Made by a program: the position numbers and the translations under genes | NCBI RefSeq assembly: GCF_024347435.1 | Contig: NZ_AP025481.1 | Span: forward strand, 1,302,001 to 1,366,000 | Reading direction: 5' to 3' | Length of the DNA: 64,000 nt | Source: Vibrio cyclitrophicus | Lineage (GTDB): Bacteria > Pseudomonadota > Gammaproteobacteria > Enterobacterales > Vibrionaceae | Notes under the pieces: generated by a model | Told to the model about the DNA's origin: nothing | Database searches by the model: none | The model's input: only the letters and a program-made list of their open reading frames with translations | Shown: positions 56,472 to 64,000 of the stretch, piece by piece | Position numbering within the stretch: position 1 is the stretch's first letter | How the letters are laid out: the number at the start of each line of letters is the position of its first letter

Positions 56472-56484
56472 TTTTGATCTGGGT

Positions 56485-56502
56485 ATGTGGAAATCCACAA
56501 TA
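56485..56502. promoter_or_regulatory. Probable TtrR-binding palindrome before ttrB
   Basis: ATGTGGAAATCCACAATA contains the perfect inverted repeat TGTGGA-AA-TCCACA and occurs again, identically over 18 bases, at 61996-62013 before tsdB. It lies 65 bases upstream of the ttrB start. The pairing with the ttrRS genes makes TtrR the likely binder. Confidence 0.65.
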
Positions 56503-56567
56503 CCCCGTGTACGGTCAAAAACTGACAATGAGCTCAACAGAAAGAATACCCATTTATAGGTACCACT

Positions 56568-57404
56568 ATGGACTCATTGAAAAGACGGTTTCTCAGCCAA
56601 TTCGGTAAAGTTTCCGCCGGTGCTGCGCTCATTCCCATTGCCGGAATCAACACCGCAGTCGCGAGCACAGCCATTCGCAATAACAACCAACCTGACCGCA
56701 AAGGCGAAATAGGTAAACGCTACGCGATGGCGATTGATTTACGTAAATGTGTTGGTTGTCAGGCATGTACTGTTGGCTGTAGCGTTGAAAACCAAGCGCC
56801 GATTGGCCAGTTCAGAACCACTGTAAAACAGTATGAAGTCTCCCTTGATGATGGTTCGACAGCTCAACAAAACGTGAAATCTTTCATGTTGCCTCGCCTT
56901 TGTAATCACTGTGACAACGCTCCCTGCATCAAGGTTTGTCCTGTTCAAGCGACCTTCCAACGTGAAGACGGCATTGTAATGGTCGACAACGAACGTTGTG
57001 TAGCTTGTGCTTACTGTGTTCAAGCTTGTCCTTACGACGCTCGATTCATCAATAACGACACCCTTACCGCAGACAAATGTACCTTCTGTGCGCACCGCCT
57101 TGAAGACGGCTTGCTGCCCGCTTGTGTCGAAACCTGTGTTGGTGGGGCGCGTGTCATTGGTGACCTCAAAGACCCAAACAGCGAGATCAACCGCCTGCTT
57201 AATGAAAATCGAGACGACATCAAGGTGCTCAAGCCAGAGCAGAATACCAACCCCCATGTTTTCTATATCGGCATGAACGAGCGTTTCGTTAGCCACATTG
57301 AAGGCCAACCTGCGATTTATGATCCAGCCGCCATCGATAACTCATCCTTTAGCAAACAAGACTCGGCAATCGCAGCACTAGGAAAACAAGGAGAGACAGC
57401 ATGA
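56568..57404 (+). CDS. ttrB: Tetrathionate reductase iron-sulfur subunit TtrB
   Basis: TtrB passes electrons from TtrC to the catalytic subunit. The 278-residue protein has a Tat-like N-terminus (KRRFLSQFGK then a hydrophobic stretch) and four cysteine clusters for [4Fe-4S] centres: CVGCQACTVGC, CNHCDNAPCIKVCP, CVACAYCVQACP and CTFCAHR...PACVETC. This is the DmsB/PsrB type of ferredoxin-like subunit. It is the first gene of ttrBCA, with a four-base overlap with ttrC. An antisense ORF across it is a shadow. Confidence 0.95.
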   Translation: MDSLKRRFLSQFGKVSAGAALIPIAGINTAVASTAIRNNNQPDRKGEIGKRYAMAIDLRKCVGCQACTVGCSVENQAPIGQFRTTVKQYEVSLDDGSTAQQNVKSFMLPRLCNHCDNAPCIKVCPVQATFQREDGIVMVDNERCVACAYCVQACPYDARFINNDTLTADKCTFCAHRLEDGLLPACVETCVGGARVIGDLKDPNSEINRLLNENRDDIKVLKPEQNTNPHVFYIGMNERFVSHIEGQPAIYDPAAIDNSSFSKQDSAIAALGKQGETA

Positions 57405-58549
57405 ATATCACTGAGGTGTTAGTTCCCGCTCAAGAGATCGCTTGGCTACCGTGGGCGGTTCAATATTTCTTCTACATTGGTTCAGCTTACGCGGCAGCTA
57501 TTCTGTTTTTGATTGCACTGATCTTCAAAAACTCGACCAGTCATCAATTTCGTTCTGCCCTTGTGCTTGTGATGGCCATCGGCGCAATTGTTGGCCCACT
57601 GGCACTAACCGGTGACTTACACCAACCTGGCCGTGCGTGGCACTTCTACGCTCACATCACACCTTGGTCATGGATGTCATTAGGCTCTCTGTTTCTTCCT
57701 CTGTTCTCTGGTCTGGCTGTCGCGACAGCTTGGGTTTACCTGCGTGATGACATCGCACAGCTTAAAGAGAGTGAAAACCCGCTTCTAAAGCGTTTGTCTT
57801 GGCTAACACTAGGGCAATGGCAGGTTTCAGCAAAACTGATGATTGCACTCGCTGCTGCGACCGCTATTTCTGGCTTAAGCATCGCGCTTTACACAGGCGC
57901 CGAGATTGCAATTTTGGCGAGCCGCCCGCTTTGGCATCAACCGGCTTCACCGCTGCTTTGGTTCACGACCGCATTCTTTGCTGCAACGGGTTTAACGCTG
58001 TTGATTTGGGCTCTGCTGCCTTCAAACAAGCCAAGCTTAAAACCGACAGACCTCGCTCTAGTACAAAGAACCATTACCTTAACAGGTGGCCTTGCCATCA
58101 TTCTTACCTCGATTTGGGCATCTAACCATGGTCACTTCAACCTGTATGAGAACGACGCTTGGGGCATCAATTTAGGCATCATGACTACCAGCATTTTGCT
58201 ATGCATGATCTTAGTTTTGCCACTGCAACGTCTATCTCAAAGCAAGCTAGGAATTGTCTGCATAGCGCTAGCGACCATCGTTTCAGCATGGGCGGTGCGT
58301 TGGGTCACCATGATGGAAGTTCAAACCATTCCACGTTTTGATGTAGGCCCATTCCCTTATGAACTGCCTATGGGTAGCGCTGGGTTACTTGGCATTATTG
58401 GTATGTGTGGCCTTTGGTTAGCGCTTGCGCTGTTCGCTTCTGAAATCGTGTCTACTGGATCGACAAGAACAACTGGCTCTTCACAAAAGACAAAATCTAA
58501 GTCAAACCAAAACACACCGTCACCACTTAACCGCTCACATAGCTTGTAG
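57401..58549 (+). CDS. ttrC: Tetrathionate reductase membrane subunit TtrC
   Basis: TtrC is the NrfD/PsrC-type membrane protein that anchors TtrAB and oxidises quinol. The 382-residue protein has about nine transmembrane helices (for example WAVQYFFYIGSAYAAAILFLIALIF) and the NrfD-type segment GDLHQPGRAWHFYAHITPWSWMSLGS near the quinol site. The C-terminus is a Ser/Thr-rich tail. It overlaps ttrB by four bases and precedes ttrA by 14. Confidence 0.93.
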   Translation: MNITEVLVPAQEIAWLPWAVQYFFYIGSAYAAAILFLIALIFKNSTSHQFRSALVLVMAIGAIVGPLALTGDLHQPGRAWHFYAHITPWSWMSLGSLFLPLFSGLAVATAWVYLRDDIAQLKESENPLLKRLSWLTLGQWQVSAKLMIALAAATAISGLSIALYTGAEIAILASRPLWHQPASPLLWFTTAFFAATGLTLLIWALLPSNKPSLKPTDLALVQRTITLTGGLAIILTSIWASNHGHFNLYENDAWGINLGIMTTSILLCMILVLPLQRLSQSKLGIVCIALATIVSAWAVRWVTMMEVQTIPRFDVGPFPYELPMGSAGLLGIIGMCGLWLALALFASEIVSTGSTRTTGSSQKTKSKSNQNTPSPLNRSHSL

Positions 58550-58563
58550 TCTGAGGAATCATC

Positions 58564-61500
58564 ATGGATAACAAACGTCGTCAATTTTTGAAAACAGGCC
58601 TTGCTGCCGGTGGTGTTGGAGCTTTTGCTGCAGGTTATGCGACAACCACAAAACACATGGTTCACGGTGCTATTGATGGCACCGCAGGTAAGAAAACCAA
58701 TCACATCCATCACGGTAATTCGTTAGAGACAGAATACCGTGTCGATGAACAAGGTAAAATCACACCGAATCCAAACCAACGCGTTGCACCATCAATGTGT
58801 TTTGGCTGCTGGACATTGTGTGGCTTGCGTGTACGTATCGATAATCGCAATGACGAGATCTTGCGTATCTCAGGCAATCCGTACCATCCGCTATCAAGCG
58901 ACCAACAGATCCCATTCAAAACACCGGTAAAAGACGCCTACATTGGCTTGTCTGGTGAGTCAGGCATCAATAACCGCTCGACAGCCTGCGCCCGTGGTAA
59001 TGGCATGTTAGAGATTCAAAATAGCCCTTACCGAATCACTCAACCGCTCAAACGTGTCGGTAAACGTGGTGAAGGCAAGTGGGAACCGATCAGCTACGAA
59101 CAACTCATCTCTGAGATCACCGAGGGTGGTGACTTATTCGGTGAAGGTGAAGTTGAGGGCTTGCGATCGATTCGCGACATCGAAACACCACTTGATCCGA
59201 ACAACCCTGAATACGGTCCTAAAGCCAACCAGTTACTAGTGACTAATGCCGGTAATGAAGGTCGTGATGACATCTTGAAGCGCTTTGCGTTTAACAGCTA
59301 CGGAACACGCAACTTTGGTCACCACGGCTCTTACTGTGGTTACGCATTCCGCGCAGGTTCTGGCGCGATCATGAATGATTTAGACAAGTTCTCGCACTTA
59401 AAACCCGACTTCAACAACGCAGAGTTCATTCTTTTCATCGGTATGTCTCCAGCTCAAGCGGGTAACCCGTTCAAGCGTCAAGCAAGACAACTGGCTGAAG
59501 CTCGTACTAATGGAAAACTGAGCTACACCATTGTGACTCCAAGCCTTCCAGCAGGATCATCAAGCCTTGCGGCGGGCGATCGTAACAACTGGCTACCGAT
59601 CAAACCTGGCACTGATTCAGCATTAGTCCTGGGCATGATCCAATGGATCATCGAAAACCAGCGCTACAATCACGATTTCTTGTCTCGCCCAAGCGCAAAA
59701 GCGATGCAAAAAGCAGGCACCACGCATTGGTGTAATGCTTCACACCTTGTGATCAGTGACGAAACACACCCACAAAATGGACGTATGCTTCGCGCATCGG
59801 ATGTGGGTTTGCTAGAAACAGGCGAACCAATGTCTGATGATGATGGATTTATCGCACTAGATGTGACAACGTCACTGATGTCATCGCATATTCAGGTGAA
59901 TGAAGCGACTCTGTTCGTCGATCAAGACGTCGAAATCGATGGTCAAACCGTTCGTGTTAAGTCTTCTCTACAAAGATTGAAGGAAGAAGCCTTCAAATAC
60001 GACCTTGCTTATTACAGTGAGCAGTGTGAAATCCCGCAAAACCAAATTATTGCGCTGGCGAAACGCTTTACCAGCTACGGAACAAAAGCAGTCGTCGATA
60101 CCCACGGTGGCAACATGCACACCAATGGCTTCTACAACTCGTTCTCTATTCTGATGCTGAACGCGCTGATCGGTAACATCAATGCTAAAGGCGGGGCGAT
60201 GGCGAAAGCGGGTGGCTACCCAACTTCTGTTGCAGGCCCACGTTACGATTTTACTAAGTTCAAAGGTAAGACTAAGCCTCAAGGTGTGTTCTTATCTCGC
60301 AGCAAATTCCCGTACCACAAGACCAGCGAATACAAACGTCGTGTTGCCGCAGGTGAATCACCTTACCCAACACGCGCGCCGTGGTACCCAATCTCAGCGC
60401 CGCTTTTAACCGAGCATTTATCAGCTGCCATTGATGGCTACCCCTACCGCGCAAAAGCGTGGATTAACCACATGGCGAATCCACTTTATGGCGTTCCAGG
60501 CTTAGATAACTTACTAGGCGAAAAGCTTAAAGATCCTAAACAGCTTGGCTTGATCGTGTCTATCGATGCCTTCATCAATGAGACCACAGCGTTATCGGAT
60601 TACCTCGTGCCAGACACAGTGACCTACGAAAGTTGGGGCATGGCAACTCCATGGCATGGCGTTGCGACCAAAGCGATCACCGCTCGTTGGCCGATAGTTG
60701 AGCCTAAAACCTCACGCACTCAAGACGGACGCGCCATCAACTTAGAGAACTTCTTTATTGATCTGGCAAAAACGCTTGATCTCGGTGGCTTCGGTGAAAA
60801 TGCAATCAAAGACAGCCAAGGCAACTGGCACGGTATCCACAGTGCGGAAGACTTCTACCTGCGCTCTGCGGCTAACTTAGCATTTGCCAAAGGCGGCGTG
60901 CCGAATGTGGATGCAGAAGACATTGTTTGGTCTGGCCTTGAGCGCCTTGTACCTGTGATGAACAAAACGCTTAAGCCTGAAGAGATGCTAAAAGTGGCGT
61001 ATATCTTTGCGCGTGGCGGTCGTTTTGAAGACGCAACCAATGCCTACACCAATGAAACCATGAAGTACAAATGGACCAAACCATTGGCTATTTGGAATGA
61101 AAAGCTTGGTACCTCTCGCAACACCATCAGTGGCGAGCAGTACATGGGTTGCCCGACATGGTATCCACAAAAGCTGGCAGATGGCACGCCATTAGCAGAG
61201 CAGTTCCCAGCAAAAGAGTGGCCATTTACTCTGACCAACTTTAAATCCAATATTCACAGTGCGGTATCTAACCTATCACCACGCTTAGAGTCGATCAAAG
61301 GCGTGAACCCGGTTTACATTCACCCACAAGACGCCTCTTCTGTAGGCATCAAAACCGGTGACGTATTTGCTATTGAAACACCGAGCTCAACCACACATGC
61401 GTTGGCGATGGTGATTGATGGCATCAAACCGGGCACATTAGGCTTTGAACATGGCTTTGGCCATAAAGAGCTCGGTGAACGTGCACACTGGATTGGAGAC

Positions 61501-61656
61501 ACACAACAACCAGTAAAAATGAAGTCAAACGATGGCGTTAACATCAATGATATTGGTTTAATTGATCCGACGAGAGAAGGCAAAGGTGTGATGCTGGATT
61601 GGGTTGTAGGCGCAGCAGCAAGACAAGCACTTCCGGCTAAGATCTACAAAGTCTAA
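58564..61656 (+). CDS. ttrA: Tetrathionate reductase catalytic subunit TtrA
   Basis: TtrA is the molybdopterin enzyme that reduces tetrathionate to thiosulfate in the periplasm. The 1030-residue protein starts with a twin-arginine signal (DNKRRQFLKTGLAAGGVGAF). A [4Fe-4S] motif follows (CFGCWTLCGLRV...C near 78-120), then the large molybdopterin-binding domains (GHHGSYCGYAFRAGSGAIM; DTHGGNMHTNGFYNSFSI) and the C-terminal dinucleotide-binding domain (NPVYIHPQDASSVGIKTGDV). The DMSO-reductase superfamily placement and ttrBC neighbours make the call firm. The Mo ligand residue cannot be stated with certainty. Confidence 0.95.
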   Translation: MDNKRRQFLKTGLAAGGVGAFAAGYATTTKHMVHGAIDGTAGKKTNHIHHGNSLETEYRVDEQGKITPNPNQRVAPSMCFGCWTLCGLRVRIDNRNDEILRISGNPYHPLSSDQQIPFKTPVKDAYIGLSGESGINNRSTACARGNGMLEIQNSPYRITQPLKRVGKRGEGKWEPISYEQLISEITEGGDLFGEGEVEGLRSIRDIETPLDPNNPEYGPKANQLLVTNAGNEGRDDILKRFAFNSYGTRNFGHHGSYCGYAFRAGSGAIMNDLDKFSHLKPDFNNAEFILFIGMSPAQAGNPFKRQARQLAEARTNGKLSYTIVTPSLPAGSSSLAAGDRNNWLPIKPGTDSALVLGMIQWIIENQRYNHDFLSRPSAKAMQKAGTTHWCNASHLVISDETHPQNGRMLRASDVGLLETGEPMSDDDGFIALDVTTSLMSSHIQVNEATLFVDQDVEIDGQTVRVKSSLQRLKEEAFKYDLAYYSEQCEIPQNQIIALAKRFTSYGTKAVVDTHGGNMHTNGFYNSFSILMLNALIGNINAKGGAMAKAGGYPTSVAGPRYDFTKFKGKTKPQGVFLSRSKFPYHKTSEYKRRVAAGESPYPTRAPWYPISAPLLTEHLSAAIDGYPYRAKAWINHMANPLYGVPGLDNLLGEKLKDPKQLGLIVSIDAFINETTALSDYLVPDTVTYESWGMATPWHGVATKAITARWPIVEPKTSRTQDGRAINLENFFIDLAKTLDLGGFGENAIKDSQGNWHGIHSAEDFYLRSAANLAFAKGGVPNVDAEDIVWSGLERLVPVMNKTLKPEEMLKVAYIFARGGRFEDATNAYTNETMKYKWTKPLAIWNEKLGTSRNTISGEQYMGCPTWYPQKLADGTPLAEQFPAKEWPFTLTNFKSNIHSAVSNLSPRLESIKGVNPVYIHPQDASSVGIKTGDVFAIETPSSTTHALAMVIDGIKPGTLGFEHGFGHKELGERAHWIGDTQQPVKMKSNDGVNINDIGLIDPTREGKGVMLDWVVGAAARQALPAKIYKV

Positions 61657-61995
61657 TCAGTGATCCAATACCTATCCCTATTCATTCCTGAATAGCAACG
61701 CAGCAGAGCAACTTCGTCATTTGAGGTTGCTCTTCTTTTCTAACCTATTCAACGCCAAACCATCAACCCTTCACATCACTTCCCTACATGTTTCTTACCT
61801 AGCCCCTTCAAGCGTCTATGCTTATACAATCGGTACCATAAAAGAGCCTTAACAAGCAGTTACACCGAGGCGAACATGGCAGTTCCCTTGCACTTCGTTA
61901 ACGGCAGTTGGATTCGCCTATCGAAATTCACACCAATACCATTATGGTGATTAAGGTTATTAATGTGAGACTTACCTCAAGTTCCAAGTGAATTA
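61657..61995. other. Intergenic region between ttrA and tsdB
   Basis: About 340 bases that contain the ttrA terminator (61705-61742) and then sequence with no ORF. The TtrR-type palindrome begins at 61996. Confidence 0.5.
61705..61742 (+). terminator. Terminator of ttrBCA
   Basis: AGAGCAAC and GTTGCTCT form an 8-bp stem around a loop of 13 bases and are followed by TCTTTTC, about 48 bases after the ttrA stop. Confidence 0.65.
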
Positions 61996-62013
61996 ATGTG
62001 GAAATCCACAATA
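61996..62013. promoter_or_regulatory. Probable TtrR-binding palindrome before tsdB
   Basis: ATGTGGAAATCCACAATA is identical to 56485-56502 before ttrB and lies 56 bases upstream of the tsdB start, almost the same distance as at ttrB. It predicts that tsdBA is in the TtrR regulon. Confidence 0.65.
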
Positions 62014-62069
62014 GCGCGAACATCCAATTATGTCGAAAATGCGTGCATTACAACCAATAGCGACGCCTC

Positions 62070-62711
62070 ATGATTAAGCTGAACATAAAAACTCAAACTC
62101 TAACGCTTTGCATCGCTGCTCTGGGAAGCCTTTCTTTATCCGGTTTTGCACAAGCAGCGCCTAATCCAATGCCAGAAGCCGCAGAAACCTGTAGCGGTTG
62201 CCACCAAGCCGACGGGAAAGGCATGCCTAACATCGCCCCTATGCTTGCAGGGCTCAATGCCGACTACCTCGAACATCAACTGGTCTTATTCTCAAGTGGC
62301 GAGCGTCAAAGCGCGATCATGAAAGGGATGGCGGATGGTGTATCTGATCCTGCGATTCGTCGTGAAGTTGCCGAGTACTTCGCTTCGCTTCCTTCTTATG
62401 AATTCAGCGATTTAGAACAGCGCGGCTCACAAGCTGATATTGATAACCCTTATCGTAAACTGGTATTCCAAGGCGATTGGGACCGCAACATTCCAGCTTG
62501 TGCAACCTGTCATGGGCCAAGTGGTATGGGCGTAGACAAATTCCCACGCTTAGCCAGTCAACACGCCGACTACATTCAAACTCAGCTCAACGCTTGGAAA
62601 AACGGCACTCGCAAGGGTGATGATTTGAACATGATGGGCAATATCGCGGACAAGTTGACCGACGATGAGATCAAAAACCTGTCTTACTACTTCGCATCTT
62701 TCCGATACTAA
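62070..62711 (+). CDS. tsdB: Dihaem cytochrome c, TsdB-like
   Basis: This periplasmic cytochrome probably carries electrons to or from TsdA. The 213-residue protein has a signal peptide (LGSLSLSGFAQA) and two class I cytochrome c domains, each with CxxCH: CSGCH at 41-45 and CATCH at 144-148. The matching Met ligands are probably in MPNIAPMLAG/KGMADGV and NMMGNIADKL. It is cytochrome c4-like in form. It is nine bases before tsdA in the same direction and behind the TtrR-type palindrome. The tsdB name rests on this pairing. Confidence 0.82.
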   Translation: MIKLNIKTQTLTLCIAALGSLSLSGFAQAAPNPMPEAAETCSGCHQADGKGMPNIAPMLAGLNADYLEHQLVLFSSGERQSAIMKGMADGVSDPAIRREVAEYFASLPSYEFSDLEQRGSQADIDNPYRKLVFQGDWDRNIPACATCHGPSGMGVDKFPRLASQHADYIQTQLNAWKNGTRKGDDLNMMGNIADKLTDDEIKNLSYYFASFRY

Positions 62712-62720
62712 AGGGCTCGC

Positions 62721-63782
62721 ATGAAAACATTACTCTTAATTACCGCAACCCTTGCTTCTGGAATCGCTTACGCCGAAGGTGAGTTACCCGATCGCCAAAC
62801 CGAACTGCCAGCTGTTGAGAAACCACAAGATAACAAGTATCTGGTGCCACGAGACTTGGTCGATATTCCTGCAGGGGAGTTTGGCGACAAAGTTAAACTG
62901 GGTTATTCACTGTTTGTCGATTCACAACAGATGCGCGGTACGTTCGTCGGCAATGAACAAAACTGTGTCAACTGCCACATGCAAGCGGGCATGAAGGCGA
63001 ATGCAGCACCTCTATGGGGAGCGTATATGGCCTACCCTGCTTACCGTAAGAAAAACGACAAGGTAAACAGCTACGCAGAACGTATCCAAGGCTGTTTCAC
63101 TTATTCAATGAATGGCCTGCCACCAGCAGTAGACTCAAAAGAGATGGTCGCGCTCACGGCTTATTCATACTGGCTAGCGATGGGCGGCATCTTAGACAAG
63201 AACGGCATGCAAGACACGCCGGTTCCTGAGATCAGCGATGCCGATTTACAAGTCGGAGGAAAAGCAGATAGCTTCCCTCTTCCTGAAGAACTGCTAAGCA
63301 AATACCCAATCGATGACCGCAGCAAGTTGGCAGGTCGTGGCTACCCTAAGATTGATAACCCTGAACAAGAACCGTCGATAGCGCGTGGTGAAAAGGTTTA
63401 CCAAACCAGCTGCCAAACCTGTCATGGTCAAAATGGCGAAGGCATTAAAGGGGCGGATGGCCGATCATACCTACCACCTCTTTGGGGCGAGAATTCGTTC
63501 AACTGGGGCGCAGGTATGCACCGAGTGAACACCGCCGCGTACTTCATCTACGAAAACATGCCGCTTGGAAAAAGCCAACAGCTCTCAATTCAGGATGCAT
63601 GGGATGTGGCAGCGTTTGTAAACAGCCATGAACGCCCACAAGACCCACGATACAAGGGTGATGTTGCAGGCAATGCTAAGCGTTACCACAACCACCAAGG
63701 TTACTACGGTAAAGAAGTCGACGGTCATGTTCTGGGTTCAAAAGCGTACCCAAGTGGCAAGGAAGCGATTCACGAGCACTAA
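62721..63782 (+). CDS. tsdA: Thiosulfate dehydrogenase / tetrathionate reductase TsdA
   Basis: TsdA is a dihaem cytochrome c that interconverts thiosulfate and tetrathionate. The 353-residue protein has a signal peptide (TLASGIAYA) and two haem sites, CVNCH at 82-86 and CQTCH at 231-235. QNCVNCHMQAGMKANAAPLW, the Cys at 125 in ERIQGCFTYSMNG (the likely axial Cys ligand of the active-site haem), PPLWGENSFNWGAGMH, NTAAYFIYENMPLG and FVNSHERPQDPR match the TsdA family. Whether it works mainly as dehydrogenase or reductase cannot be told from sequence. It is the last gene before a terminator. Confidence 0.9.
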   Translation: MKTLLLITATLASGIAYAEGELPDRQTELPAVEKPQDNKYLVPRDLVDIPAGEFGDKVKLGYSLFVDSQQMRGTFVGNEQNCVNCHMQAGMKANAAPLWGAYMAYPAYRKKNDKVNSYAERIQGCFTYSMNGLPPAVDSKEMVALTAYSYWLAMGGILDKNGMQDTPVPEISDADLQVGGKADSFPLPEELLSKYPIDDRSKLAGRGYPKIDNPEQEPSIARGEKVYQTSCQTCHGQNGEGIKGADGRSYLPPLWGENSFNWGAGMHRVNTAAYFIYENMPLGKSQQLSIQDAWDVAAFVNSHERPQDPRYKGDVAGNAKRYHNHQGYYGKEVDGHVLGSKAYPSGKEAIHEH

Positions 63783-63897
63783 TCTCGAATCAAGTGACAC
63801 TCTTTTCGAGAGCAAGAGACAGTTTTTCGATAACAAGAACCGCTCACGCCTGCTATGGCTAAGCTTTACATTGTAAATCAGTTGTAGTTGGAAGAAT

Positions 63898-63937
63898 AAA
63901 AAGGAGCCAGATCGTGTGACGACCTGGCTCCTTTTTT
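63898..63937. terminator. Bidirectional terminator after tsdA
   Basis: AAAAGGAGCCAG/CTGGCTCCTTTT with an inner loop is followed by Ts and preceded by As. It ends tsdBA and the leftward gene entering from the right edge. Confidence 0.9.
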
Positions 63938-63960
63938 AGTTTGTACTATTAGATAAACAA

Positions 63961-64000
63961 CTAACCTTGCTGCATCTTCTCCCAAATGGTCGGAGAGCCA
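63961..64000 (-). CDS. C-terminal end of a gene truncated by the window edge
   Basis: On the minus strand a frame enters from the right edge and ends at a TAG (63961-63963), coding for ...GSPTIWEKMQQG. A terminator shared with tsdA lies just after it, which supports a real gene end. Too little is visible to name a family. Confidence 0.5.
   Translation of the reverse strand, partial: GSPTIWEKMQQG

Noticed and set aside
56739..57308. 189-residue protein antisense to ttrB
   Set aside because: It lies entirely opposite a well-supported iron-sulfur subunit gene and its composition follows from that gene's codons.

Overview
The window looks like about 64 kb of a Vibrio chromosome, most likely the smaller chromosome 2 of a marine species. 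This is inferred from gene content and order: malT next to malP-malQ-glgB, DUF368/popT, a thermolabile haemolysin (tlh), a lipase with its foldase, and ttr genes. I could run no database search, so the species is not assigned. There are no rRNA or tRNA genes, no CRISPR array and no prophage. The only intact mobile element is one IS66-family insertion sequence.

Layout. (1) 0.4-4.3 kb: a pstSCAB phosphate ABC transporter read leftward, with a PhoB-type 11-bp-phased region in front of pstS and a terminator at the end. (2) 4.6-7.9 kb: a chemoreceptor gene cut in two by a 1581-bp IS66-type element with a perfect 8-bp target duplication; its transposase needs a -1 frameshift at A AAA AAG. (3) 8-16.6 kb: a tight leftward five-gene operon under a strong Fur box. 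It encodes a secreted prolyl oligopeptidase, a TonB-dependent receptor with haem-receptor motifs, a secreted zinc metalloprotease with a P-domain and an anchor-like tail, and two DUF1566 proteins. It reads as an iron-regulated system for cleaving and importing from a host or environmental protein, and is my main candidate for an undescribed system. (4) 16.8-20.5 kb: a secreted lipase, its foldase and the tlh phospholipase.

(5) 20.6-24.8 kb: a DEAD-box helicase, an Lpp-like lipoprotein beside an L,D-transpeptidase, and deoD. (6) 24.9-29.6 kb: a transposase-like zinc-finger protein, then two overlapping TPR proteins. The second ends in an active-looking GGDEF domain and the first in what looks like a decayed one. 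(7) 29.6-36.5 kb: an EamA exporter, a yiaW/yiaV-type pair, a complete ECF transporter (S, double ATPase, T) and a small TetR-like regulator with an inverted repeat in front. (8) 36.5-47 kb: glycogen and maltodextrin metabolism (malP-malQ-glgB) divergent from malT, with CRP-like sites between them. (9) 47.5-52.1 kb: popT, a SCO1/PCuAC copper-delivery cluster and sstT. (10) 52.3-63.8 kb: a Sel1 protein, then tetrathionate respiration: ttrRS, divergent ttrBCA, and a tsdBA pair. An identical 18-bp palindromic element lies in front of both ttrB and tsdB, linking the two enzyme systems to one regulator.

How it works together. Much of the window concerns nutrient capture (phosphate, iron or haem, lipids, maltodextrins, serine/threonine) and anaerobic respiration on sulfur oxyanions. 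Regulators inferred from sites are PhoB, Fur, CRP, FNR and TtrR. Start codons were moved inward where a ribosome-binding site, signal peptide or family length supported it.
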